A DNA stretch of 34,281 nucleotides from Spirochaetia bacterium. GTDB taxonomy: Bacteria > Spirochaetota > Leptospiria > Leptospirales > Leptonemataceae. A program made the position numbers and the translations under genes. Shown in pieces: positions 1 to 6,767 of the stretch. Under the pieces are notes generated by a model that saw only the letters and a program-made list of their open reading frames with translations, had not been told where the DNA came from and did no database searches. The stretch's first letter is position 1. Every line of letters begins with the position of its first letter. Location of the stretch: assembly GCA_009885105.1 (NCBI GenBank), contig VFLI01000076.1, positions 1 through 34,281 on the forward strand. The letters are read 5' to 3'.

Positions 1-81
1 AAAAACAGTCGCCATGAGGCGACATGCAGCACGTTATCGGCAGTACTGGCGACTCATGTATGACAGAGGGCTTAAAATTTA
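1..81. repeat. Left arm of an 81-bp perfect inverted repeat
   Basis: These 81 bases are the exact reverse complement of 5914-5994; base 82 is the first mismatch. The arm contains its own hairpin, GTCGCC-ATGA-GGCGAC (8-23), and a longer dyad AGTCGCCA (7-14) / TGGCGACT (47-54). The match begins at the first base of the window, so the true repeat may extend further left. It could be a transposon end, a dispersed palindromic element, or an assembly break at a repeat if the contig starts here. No transposase lies between the arms. Confidence 0.95.
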
Positions 82-123
82 TTTCATACGTGACCCGTCT
101 CGGCTAAATAACGCGGCAGAGAA

Positions 124-489
124 ATAACGGAAATGGGCTTGGAAGTTCATCCGCCCGCCATCTACCATCTACTGAAGAAATACGCAGCCTATCCGGAAAT
201 AAAGAAAATTTATGTCACGGAAAACGGAGCCGCCTTTCCCGACGTTGTTGCAGACGGGCGCGTGCACGATGAAGGCCGCATTAAATTCTACCAGGATTAC
301 ATGGCGCAGGTCCTTCGCGCAAAAAACGAAGGCGTTCCCGTTTCGGGTTATTTTGTCTGGAGCTTCATGGACAATTTCGAATGGGCAGAGGGATTCAGGC
401 CGCGCTTTGGCATGGTCTACAACGACTATACGACGCAGAAGCGAATACCGAAAGACTCGGCGCTGTGGTGGCGCGATTTCTTGGCTTAA
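124..489 (+). pseudogene. C-terminal remnant of a GH1 beta-glucosidase
   Basis: The frame encodes about 118 residues matching the last quarter of family GH1 beta-glucosidases, which are usually about 450 aa. Visible family hallmarks are the nucleophile motif VTENGAA, the aglycone-site stretch WSFMDNFEWAEGF and the ending RFGMVYNDY followed by a tryptophan-rich terminus. GH1 enzymes hydrolyse beta-glucosides using two glutamates; only the nucleophile glutamate remains here and the acid/base NEP motif is absent. An in-frame stop at 109-111 precedes the homology, and the sequence between the repeat arm (ends 81) and about 124 does not look like GH1 in any frame. The ATG at 133 is therefore an internal methionine, not a real start. 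The gene appears to have been cut off by the event that placed the repeat arm beside it. Confidence 0.8.
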
Positions 490-493
490 GTAG

Positions 494-518
494 AAAAAAA
501 AGATACCGCTTTCAGCAG
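494..518 (-). terminator. Possible intrinsic terminator after the barrel-like gene
   Basis: On the minus strand a short stem CTGCT/AGCGG (one G-T pair) with loop GAA is followed four bases later by eight Ts (494-501). It lies just past the stop of the leftward gene ending at 532 and also between that gene and the convergent GH1 remnant. The stem is only 5 bp, so the call is weak. Confidence 0.35.
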
Positions 519-531
519 ACTCCCAGTCAGC

Positions 532-1629
532 TTATTCACCGAAAACAAAGTCATGCGAATAGCCTAAAAACACCGCCTTATCAGTGAATTTGAATTTATG
601 GTTGTTTATCAGATAATTTGAGAGCGCCTCCGAGGTGTTGGTTGTATATACAATGGACAAACCGGGCGTTAACGCCAGGGTCTGCTGATAGGTATTGTGA
701 TATCCGGGATAACGGGTTCCCGATTCATTCACCACAGCCATAAGAATAAGGTGGTTCCTGGCATTGAAGTTATATTGTACTCCTCCCTGATAGGACTGAA
801 TGGATACCCGATAGTAACTCTGGTCCTGGCTGAACGGGCCCATTGAGAAATTCTCGTAGCTGAAATTTCCTTTTAAGGAGGGGGCCGTAATATACCTGGC
901 CAGAATCGTAAAGCTGTCCACAGCCCGGAATTGCATTTGAAGACCAACGAAATTGCCTATAGCAGAAGCCCAGGTTTCGATTTTTCCCACTGAATTGCTG
1001 GGGAAGGGAAATGTCGATGAGCCAAATGAAAACATTGTAATCCCTTCGAATTTTTCTTTATAGTAGTATCCATGCCGCATCCGGCCGAAAAGCCCTGCCA
1101 GGCGTAGCTTTCTATCCAGGAAAGAAAATTCAATTCCGGTATTGACCCTCTCGTCAATCTGCCGGAAATTCTTCAGGCTTGTCTCATAAAAGGAAAGCGC
1201 ACTCATTGTCGGCGTACCGGGCATTAAACTGGTCGAAGCATAGCCGATGCTTGTATAGACGGGTTTGCCGCCAAATCCAGCAGCCTGGGCCGCGCCGATA
1301 ATCCCCATTGTGCCTAATTGATGGATGTACTGGATAAATAAATCCGCGCCAGGTGCTGTCTTTTTTTCCCAGGTGTTCATCAATCCCCCGGTGGAAAAAC
1401 TCCCTCGGTTTTCCACAATCATATCGTCCCGGTTGATACGGGGCTCCCTTTCATTATTTATTCTCCCGCCTCCGGCCATGATACCTAAAGTCAATTCGTG
1501 GGCCGGGAGAACGGACGGCAGGAGGAATAAAACCGCCGACAGGCATACTATTATGCATATTTTTGTCAATATTATTCTATTTGTTTTTTTATTTATTATA
1601 CTTACTTTCTTAATATGTTTATTTTTCAT
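532..1629 (-). CDS. Putative outer-membrane beta-barrel protein
   Basis: The 365-aa product has a basic N-terminus, a hydrophobic core (IIVCLSAVLFLLPSVLPA, about residues 26-44) and a likely signal peptidase I site after it. The mature part has no further hydrophobic helix. It is rich in Gly, Ser, Tyr and Phe with alternating-polarity stretches such as FTILARYITA and YRVSIQSYQGGVQYNF, as expected for beta-strands, and ends in an aromatic strand near LGYSHDFVFG. I do not recognise the family; 'outer-membrane barrel' rests on composition and signal peptide only. It is the last gene of the leftward cluster, 38 bp downstream of the PilZ-like membrane gene. A role in envelope transport or adhesion is possible but not shown. 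Confidence 0.65.
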   Translation of the reverse strand: MKNKHIKKVSIINKKTNRIILTKICIIVCLSAVLFLLPSVLPAHELTLGIMAGGGRINNEREPRINRDDMIVENRGSFSTGGLMNTWEKKTAPGADLFIQYIHQLGTMGIIGAAQAAGFGGKPVYTSIGYASTSLMPGTPTMSALSFYETSLKNFRQIDERVNTGIEFSFLDRKLRLAGLFGRMRHGYYYKEKFEGITMFSFGSSTFPFPSNSVGKIETWASAIGNFVGLQMQFRAVDSFTILARYITAPSLKGNFSYENFSMGPFSQDQSYYRVSIQSYQGGVQYNFNARNHLILMAVVNESGTRYPGYHNTYQQTLALTPGLSIVYTTNTSEALSNYLINNHKFKFTDKAVFLGYSHDFVFGE

Positions 1630-1667
1630 TTCTTTTTTCCCGATTGATGTTTCATGGCGTCATCTTA

Positions 1668-2396
1668 TCATTTTGATCCCATCAACATTTGTATTTTACG
1701 TCTCTTATTTCTCTGCAACAGCCTCAAAGCCACTCCAGCCCCTTCATCGTCGATCCGGACCACGACTCCGCGAAGAGCATGCCGATCCGCTGCCCCTTCG
1801 GTTTCTTTATCCGCAGTCACATCAAGATTTTGTCCTGTCTTAAAACCGTCTGCCGGTGAGATAAAAAAACCCCTGTTGTCGAGAACCTTTGTCTTAATGA
1901 CCGAGCCGTTAATGCGTATACTTATTTTCGCCGGATGCCGCTTTCTAAAAAGCCAGTCGTGCTCAAAAAGATTCATAAATGAAGCGGAAAGATCTCGGTG
2001 AACCAGAAAGAAGAGCAGCGCGCTGACCAGGCCCGTCTGAATAAGTGAAACGGTATTGTGCTCAACCGGATTGAGAAACAGAATAACAGCATTGTAAAGA
2101 ATAAGAATTCCAGAATAAGCAACCAGCATATACAGGCCCCAGCGGCGGACAAGCAGAAGACCCGCGCCTATAAAGACCGGAAATACAATAAAAAGGATAT
2201 GGAGCGGCAAAAGGCCGTCGTTTATTCCGGGACGGGCTGACAGAATTACGCGGAACGCTGCTTCCAGATACACAATGTTCAGAAGCGGCCAGAGCAGACA
2301 GAGCATGCCTGTCAAAAAAAGCGCAGGCGGACGCCGGGTGTGGCTAATATTGCGGAAACAGGAAGGAAATCTTAATGCTATACTTTCATATATCAT
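1668..2396 (-). CDS. Four-helix membrane protein with C-terminal PilZ-like domain
   Basis: The 242-aa product has four hydrophobic segments (about residues 25-47, 63-83, 86-108 and 114-133), then a cytosolic tail of about 100 residues. The tail resembles a PilZ domain: RKRHPAKISIRING, then KVLDNRGFFIS, where PilZ has N-x-S-x-G-G, a G-x-x-L/V segment, and VVVRIDDEGAGVALRLL. PilZ domains bind cyclic di-GMP through an RxxxR and a D/NxSxxG motif. Here the first is RKRHPAK and the second is degenerate (DNRG), so binding is uncertain. The ATG overlaps the stop of the upstream lipoprotein gene in an ATGA, so the two are translationally coupled. It may link a second-messenger signal to the envelope proteins encoded next to it. 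Confidence 0.65.
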   Translation of the reverse strand: MIYESIALRFPSCFRNISHTRRPPALFLTGMLCLLWPLLNIVYLEAAFRVILSARPGINDGLLPLHILFIVFPVFIGAGLLLVRRWGLYMLVAYSGILILYNAVILFLNPVEHNTVSLIQTGLVSALLFFLVHRDLSASFMNLFEHDWLFRKRHPAKISIRINGSVIKTKVLDNRGFFISPADGFKTGQNLDVTADKETEGAADRHALRGVVVRIDDEGAGVALRLLQRNKRRKIQMLMGSK

Positions 2397-3007
2397 TGAA
2401 GTTTTTTTATATCCTCCGGCACGATTACCGGCTCATCCACCGCCAACAGTTTCTCCAGCCGGGCACGGTGCGCCTCCACAACCGGATCTTTTGGCGAATC
2501 CTCAGCCTGCTTTACTTCTTCCGCCATATGCGCCCGGCTTTTGTCATAGGAATCCTGTCCTACCCGTAAAGCACGCTGCAACTCATTGCGCGTAATATCC
2601 GGTGTATGGGGATCCTTGATCAGAGCGTTCAGGCGCTCTTCATCCCGGGTATTCCATTCATCCAGCTTTTCCAGCGAGGAACGCGAATTACTCTTGCGCA
2701 GCGCGCTTGTGACAAGGCGGTGTACTTCTGAGAAACTTTTTGTATCGGCAAAACCTGCCTCCTTGATCGCTGCCTCCACTTTTTGCTTTTCCTCCGGCTT
2801 ATAGTCAGCGCCCCAGAACGATAAATCAAAAGATGCGAGTTTTCCTATCAGGGCCGGGTTAAATTTTCGGATATTTTCCAGTGTTCGGATATATTTGGTT
2901 ATGTTCTCTTCCCTTATGGACGGCGGCGCGTTTTTCCGGCAGCCCGACGTGTAAATGGATAAGAAGAATATTCCGATAATGAAAAAAGGACTATATTTAG
3001 GAACCAT
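2393..3007 (-). CDS. Helical lipoprotein of unknown function
   Basis: The product from the chosen start is 204 aa. The start at 3005-3007 is preferred because GGGAG lies 7 bases upstream and it gives a proper lipoprotein signal peptide, MVPKYSPFFIIGIFFLS then YTSGC, with the lipidated cysteine at about residue 23. An open extension to 3181 would add 58 poorly conserved-looking residues ahead of the signal peptide. The mature part is highly charged and helical (long E/K/R/A-rich stretches, no Cys after the lipobox, no membrane helix). I recognise no domain. It is coupled by ATGA overlap to the PilZ-like membrane gene and lies 43 bp downstream of a second small lipoprotein gene. Confidence 0.75.
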   Translation of the reverse strand: MVPKYSPFFIIGIFFLSIYTSGCRKNAPPSIREENITKYIRTLENIRKFNPALIGKLASFDLSFWGADYKPEEKQKVEAAIKEAGFADTKSFSEVHRLVTSALRKSNSRSSLEKLDEWNTRDEERLNALIKDPHTPDITRNELQRALRVGQDSYDKSRAHMAEEVKQAEDSPKDPVVEAHRARLEKLLAVDEPVIVPEDIKKLQ

Positions 3008-3050
3008 TACGATCTCCCAATCTTGACTACAGGATTTTGTGGATTTTGTT

Positions 3051-3290
3051 TCAATTCTTGATACTCTGGCATTGGTGTACGGCATACGCCAATCGCAGTA
3101 GCGATCCGGAGCAATTGGGATCGCTGGACGGCGGGGATATGAGACAGACTCTGTACACGTCTGCAACAAGCCCCATGCCAAATTCGTTCATGCACTCATC
3201 CCGGCGTCTGTGCGCATTCCCGCAGTTCATGAGAGCAAAAGCAAGCAACACAAAAAGAATAAACAGTCGATTTTTCAGCAGGTTCATCAT
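3051..3290 (-). CDS. Small cysteine-rich lipoprotein
   Basis: This encodes about 79 aa: MMNLLKNRLFILFVLLAFAL followed by the lipobox ALMNC, then a short mature part with four more cysteines (ECMNEF, YRVCLI, DPNCSG, HQCQS), suggesting two disulfides in the periplasm or at the surface. I start it at the ATG ATG pair (3290), which has GGTGAG a few bases upstream overlapping the stop of the large secreted gene; a GTG at 3299 would overlap that stop in a GTGA. Tight packing between two envelope genes on the same strand and the clear signal peptide argue for a real gene. Function unknown. Confidence 0.6.
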   Translation of the reverse strand: MMNLLKNRLFILFVLLAFALMNCGNAHRRRDECMNEFGMGLVADVYRVCLISPPSSDPNCSGSLLRLAYAVHQCQSIKN

Positions 3291-3295
3291 CGCTC

Positions 3296-5740
3296 TCACC
3301 AGTCCAATGGAATCGTGTAGATCGTAGGCGGCCCCCCGGCGCTGCTGAGCGCTGTTATGGTGACAGAACCATGATGCCGAATCAGCAGATCAAAAATGGT
3401 TATATGTATCCGCACATGTAGATTGTTAGCGCTGGTTTTCCAGGCCAGAACATTGTCCAGTCCGCTGATAAACCATTCGGCTGTTTTCCACGGCCAGCAG
3501 TTGACATCCACAGGGTATATAGTGAAATCCGCCTCAATGCGTCCTGTGAGCGGGATTACAACCCCAAACAATTCGCCCCAGAGGTCGACCACGAGGTCCA
3601 CGCCGCTAAGGACATGGCCGACACGCGGCGCTTCGCGGATCGCGCCGGGATAAACTAAGGGAACATCAAAACGAAACGTATTGTATTCGCGGTCCACTAG
3701 AAGAAAGCCCGCTGTATCTTCCCACAACCAGCGGTCCCAGAATGCCCCGTGGAAGACGAACTGGTTTTTTGTTCCTGTGACTGTAATAAAGCCGATCGCA
3801 GGATGGCGATCGATAACTATGGCTGTGCTGTCCCGGTCGCCGCCGAGGTCTTCCCATTCAACAGTTATCGGGATTTCCACTCCCGCATTCCAATTGCAAC
3901 GGTTGAGGACCGTGGGCATCCCCTGATACCCGTATCCGATAGGCTGGGAATGAACCTCAATACCATCCGGCCAGTTGGGCGCCACGAGCGCCGCAAGAGC
4001 AGGCCGTATAGGCGGCGGCAATGTGCTTCCTGCTCCTGCATTTGCAGCAAGTGCATTCGCTGAGTTTACAGATGCACCGGGCATTGTCCAATCACCGGCA
4101 AAAACATTCTTGAATTTTTCCGGCTTGGCAATGTAGAAAAGATTATTGAGAAGCATGTAATCCAATCCATTGAATTCTGTAGGGATTGGCATCTTTCCTC
4201 CATTGTGATCCGTTTTATCTGTAATAAATCGGTTGTGCGACCCCCAGCCGTCAATAATGTCGCCATGACCATCATGTGTGCCTCCATAAGGCGCCTTGCG
4301 GAGCATATCTTCAATTTGTCTTTCAGTCCAGACATACAACCGACCTCTGTGAAAAAGGACGGAATTCAATAATGTATAAAGATGAAAATCCTGCCATCCT
4401 TGCAATAATTCGAGAAAGTTTGGAGTAGCATCACCCCAGCCGTTGCCAGCCGCCCCCAGCGCCATCATCATGTGGATATTGTCAGCCATGCTGCCCTGAT
4501 CCGATCCGCCATTAAACACTGTGATCGTATGGTACAGACTTTCCATAGTCCATGTACCGGCGGGTAATCCGTACCAAAAAACTGAAGCGAGTGGGTTAAC
4601 ATCTGTTCGCGATCCAAAAATCCAAAAACCAGCTTGACTAAAGCCTTCCGAGTAAACTAAAGCGCTGGCTCCCCGTGCGACCTTTACGAGAGGATCGCTC
4701 GGGTCGGTAGGATGAAAGGGATCAAAATAAGGAATGCCCACGCCCTTCCAGAGACCCAAGTGGCGGGTTTTTGGATTTACCGGTTCATATATCGTCCAAG
4801 AGGGATGTTTCCCTACATAGCGGACGATATGTCTGGCTTTGTTTTTCGCAAATAAACGAAAATTCATAATGTTGTATGCAAGTTCCGCAGGTACCAGACG
4901 ATTCACAAGAGACAGGCCCATTAGCAGGTGTATGGCCTGATCCTGACTCATTTCCTTCATCACACGTGCCTCAGGTATGCTAGGTAGAGTTATTGGATCC
5001 GGCCAAAGCTCAGCAATCCCTCCATACGGGAGAGCATCTGAACGCACATGAATAGGGCGTCGGTTTTCAGAATCATACATTCCCAGTTCTTCAATGCGCG
5101 GTCTTGTCACATCATCGCGGATGAAAAAGCCCGGCTGGTTCGGCCAGCGATACCAGGAAAATTCAGTGCCCAAGAGATGGAGAACTGCCCTTATATAGTG
5201 CGTACTCCACATTGTTTCTTCCGCAAAACGGTCCAGCCGCTCAACAGCAAGTAGTGCGCAGAAAAGCTCAATCTGGGCATTCTGCATATCATTGCCCCCG
5301 CCGTAACCCGGAAACTCTCTGGGATGACTGAGCATATAGATTTCTGTTGCCAGCACGCCTATATACCAGCCCAGTTTTACCGTTGAATCTCCCCAGTGTC
5401 CAAATTTACCATGGTCATAACCAGACGTATCTATTCCCAAATTAATGACATCCTCAGCAGGCAAGCATCCGCCCGCATCGGTGTTTATAAGCATAAATTC
5501 ATTGCGTAAACGGTTGCGGTAATTCCAATAACGGTACATATTCTGATTGGCTTCCGAAGTTGTGGCTAGAGCGGGCGGCATGTCCGCAGAGTAAGGAAAT
5601 TTTACCGGAGGGCCGCTGCCCGGTGTCAGTGTGGCCAGCCATGTCGGCGGACTGCCGACCATGAGCCACGGTTCAATACCGTACCCGTTACCGGCAGGCA
5701 AAGCTGCAGGTTGCGAATTCAGGGCGCTCGCCGCGAGCAT
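3296..5740 (-). CDS. Large secreted protein of unknown family, probably phase-variable
   Basis: The open frame gives an 814-aa, Trp/Gly/Pro-rich protein with no membrane helix in its body and no domain I recognise. Its middle has helical stretches (WYIGVLATEIYMLSHP, AQIELFCALLAVERLDR); its C-terminal third looks like beta-sandwich (GHVLSGVDLVVDLWGELFG). The only ATG in frame (5738-5740) falls inside a signal peptide: the same frame upstream reads LRLFALTFVLMLAASALNS, is not preceded by a ribosome site and is closed by TAA at 5795-5797. A strong site (GGGGGA, 5818-5823) precedes ATG 5811-5813, but four 8-bp repeats (5763-5794) put that ATG out of frame. With five or two repeat copies the ATG at 5813 would read into this frame; with three, the ATG at 5808 would. 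The gene is thus likely OFF as sequenced. It heads the leftward envelope cluster. Confidence 0.75.
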   Translation of the reverse strand: MLAASALNSQPAALPAGNGYGIEPWLMVGSPPTWLATLTPGSGPPVKFPYSADMPPALATTSEANQNMYRYWNYRNRLRNEFMLINTDAGGCLPAEDVINLGIDTSGYDHGKFGHWGDSTVKLGWYIGVLATEIYMLSHPREFPGYGGGNDMQNAQIELFCALLAVERLDRFAEETMWSTHYIRAVLHLLGTEFSWYRWPNQPGFFIRDDVTRPRIEELGMYDSENRRPIHVRSDALPYGGIAELWPDPITLPSIPEARVMKEMSQDQAIHLLMGLSLVNRLVPAELAYNIMNFRLFAKNKARHIVRYVGKHPSWTIYEPVNPKTRHLGLWKGVGIPYFDPFHPTDPSDPLVKVARGASALVYSEGFSQAGFWIFGSRTDVNPLASVFWYGLPAGTWTMESLYHTITVFNGGSDQGSMADNIHMMMALGAAGNGWGDATPNFLELLQGWQDFHLYTLLNSVLFHRGRLYVWTERQIEDMLRKAPYGGTHDGHGDIIDGWGSHNRFITDKTDHNGGKMPIPTEFNGLDYMLLNNLFYIAKPEKFKNVFAGDWTMPGASVNSANALAANAGAGSTLPPPIRPALAALVAPNWPDGIEVHSQPIGYGYQGMPTVLNRCNWNAGVEIPITVEWEDLGGDRDSTAIVIDRHPAIGFITVTGTKNQFVFHGAFWDRWLWEDTAGFLLVDREYNTFRFDVPLVYPGAIREAPRVGHVLSGVDLVVDLWGELFGVVIPLTGRIEADFTIYPVDVNCWPWKTAEWFISGLDNVLAWKTSANNLHVRIHITIFDLLIRHHGSVTITALSSAGGPPTIYTIPLDW

Positions 5741-5762
5741 AAGGACAAAGGTCAGCGCAAAG

Positions 5763-5794
5763 AGCCGAAGAGCCGAAGAGCCGAAGAGCCGAAG
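5763..5794. repeat. Octanucleotide microsatellite, (AGCCGAAG)x4
   Basis: Four perfect tandem copies of AGCCGAAG (CTTCGGCT on the coding strand) lie between the start codons at 5811-5813 and 5806-5808 and the body of the large secreted gene. Eight is not a multiple of three, so each gain or loss of a copy changes the reading frame. The repeat itself encodes the n-region and early h-region of the signal peptide (LRLFGSSALRLFAL). Confidence 0.95.
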
Positions 5795-5810
5795 TTAGGT
5801 TTTTCCATAT

Positions 5811-5823
5811 CATATGTTCCCCC
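5811..5823 (-). promoter_or_regulatory. Ribosome-binding site and likely true start of the large secreted gene
   Basis: On the minus strand GGGGGA (5818-5823) is followed by ACAT and then ATG at 5811-5813. This is the best ribosome site near the gene. The frame from this ATG passes through the four 8-bp repeats and, in the present copy number, stops at a TAA after about 41 codons instead of entering the 814-codon frame. A second ATG (5806-5808) is in the third frame. Confidence 0.6.
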
Positions 5824-5850
5824 ATTACGATGTAGAAAAGACTTTAGTTT

Positions 5851-5882
5851 CCCTTCTTAAGGGCTGGGTTCCGTAAAGTCAA
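5851..5882 (-). promoter_or_regulatory. Weak candidate promoter of the leftward envelope cluster
   Basis: On the minus strand TTGACT (5877-5882) is followed after 17 bases by TAAGAA, a poor -10 match. A small dyad CCCTT-CTT-AAGGG (5851-5863) overlaps the -10 position. The placement upstream of the ribosome site fits a promoter, but the -10 matches only three of six consensus bases. Confidence 0.25.
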
Positions 5883-5913
5883 TTCAGAAAATCTATTTAA
5901 ATAAAAAAAAATC

Positions 5914-5994
5914 TAAATTTTAAGCCCTCTGTCATACATGAGTCGCCAGTACTGCCGATAACGTGCTGCATGTCGCCTCATGGCGACTGTTTTT
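5914..5994. repeat. Right arm of the 81-bp perfect inverted repeat
   Basis: Exact reverse complement of 1-81. It lies upstream of the large secreted gene and ends the envelope cluster on this side. The same internal hairpin (GTCGCC-TCAT-GGCGAC) is present. The base beyond 5994 cannot be compared because the window starts at the partner's outer edge. Confidence 0.95.
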
Positions 5995-6049
5995 GTCCGA
6001 GCCTACCTTTTTTTGTTGACCCTATGATGGGAGTAATGTCGTATAAAAC

Positions 6050-6436
6050 TAAATATTATAGTATCATCATTCAAACAGGCATCCTTGATTTTTTCCGGGG
6101 AAGCGGGCTTGAAGCAAGCGGAATTACAAATCAAGCATTTAGCCTCTGCCCGTTTACTCTCGCCGAACAGACGAGTTCGCGGGAAAGCCTCTGGATGCAT
6201 CGATCGTCAAACCGGGGTTTATTTCCATCTTTCGACCCCCATTCGTGATTGAGCCGATTTTTTGAACCGCTGCGGATGATCCACGGTCGATATAATTAAT
6301 ATTATTTTACAATAGAATATAATATTTATTATAGTATCTTTATTAAGGTCGATCCAACCCTCGGAATTCTTTTCCGGAGGGGCGGGGCGGGCGGAATTGC
6401 AAGTCGCAAATGGCAGGCGCGGAAAGGCTTGATGCA
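6050..6436. repeat. Two diverged copies of a 115-155 bp intergenic repeat
   Basis: Copy A (about 6050-6203) and copy B (about 6322-6436) share the same order of blocks: ATTATAGTATC, then TTTTCCGG followed by a G-rich stretch, GCGGAATT-x-CAA, a GCxxxTTTG/AxC-like block, and GGAAAG-CCT/GCTT-GATGCA. Copy B lacks about 40 bases of copy A. Read on the minus strand, both can be translated into short similar peptides (starting MHPEAFPR and VHQAFPR, with CNSA and PEK in common). No ribosome site supports translation. The stretch 5995-6767 otherwise holds no gene I can support. Confidence 0.55.
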
Positions 6437-6518
6437 CATGCGAAAGGGCTGGACCGATTAGGACGCAAGAAGCAACTACAGCCTGAAATTCAAATTTACT
6501 TCTTCAATCAACCTGCCG

Positions 6519-6553
6519 CCGGTCCGCCTTCTGTTCGCTGCTCTCCGAATTTG
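6519..6553. repeat. Direct repeat, copy 1, left of the small membrane gene
   Basis: CGGTCCGCC-TTCTGT-xx-CTGCTCTCCG occurs here and again at about 7386-7418, where six extra bases (TCCGCC) are inserted. The two copies are in the same orientation and lie on either side of the membrane protein gene at 6768-7343. Identity fades on both sides. Confidence 0.6.
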
Positions 6554-6672
6554 TGAAATAATCAACCAGCGGCTGGATTTGCGTCGCGCCGAAGGGTTTC
6601 GGATGGAATATTGAGTTTATCCAGACGAACCATAAGCATTTCTGGTGACATCGCGGCAGATTGGGCTGGCGG

Positions 6673-6688
6673 GTTGACATGGGTCAAC
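6673..6688. promoter_or_regulatory. Dyad overlapping a TTGACA box, possible operator/promoter
   Basis: GTTGAC-ATGG-GTCAAC is a perfect 6-bp inverted repeat with a 4-base loop. It contains TTGACA (6674-6679), a perfect -35 hexamer, but no good -10 lies 16-18 bases on; TATAGG is 14 bases away and TATATT 25. It is about 80 bp upstream of the membrane gene at 6768. Confidence 0.35.
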
Positions 6689-6767
6689 AAAAATATAGGG
6701 GGTATATATTCTACAAGAGCCCAAGTTTGTCCTTGACTCTTCGGAAGGAAGCGCCAATAGCAGGCGT

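Noticed and set aside
1325..1843. 172-codon open frame on the plus strand
   Set aside because: It is antisense to the barrel-like gene and runs into the PilZ-like gene; no ribosome site, and the composition reflects the opposite strand.
3008..3181. N-terminal extension of the helical lipoprotein
   Set aside because: It would bury the lipoprotein signal peptide inside the protein and ignores the good ribosome site before 3007.
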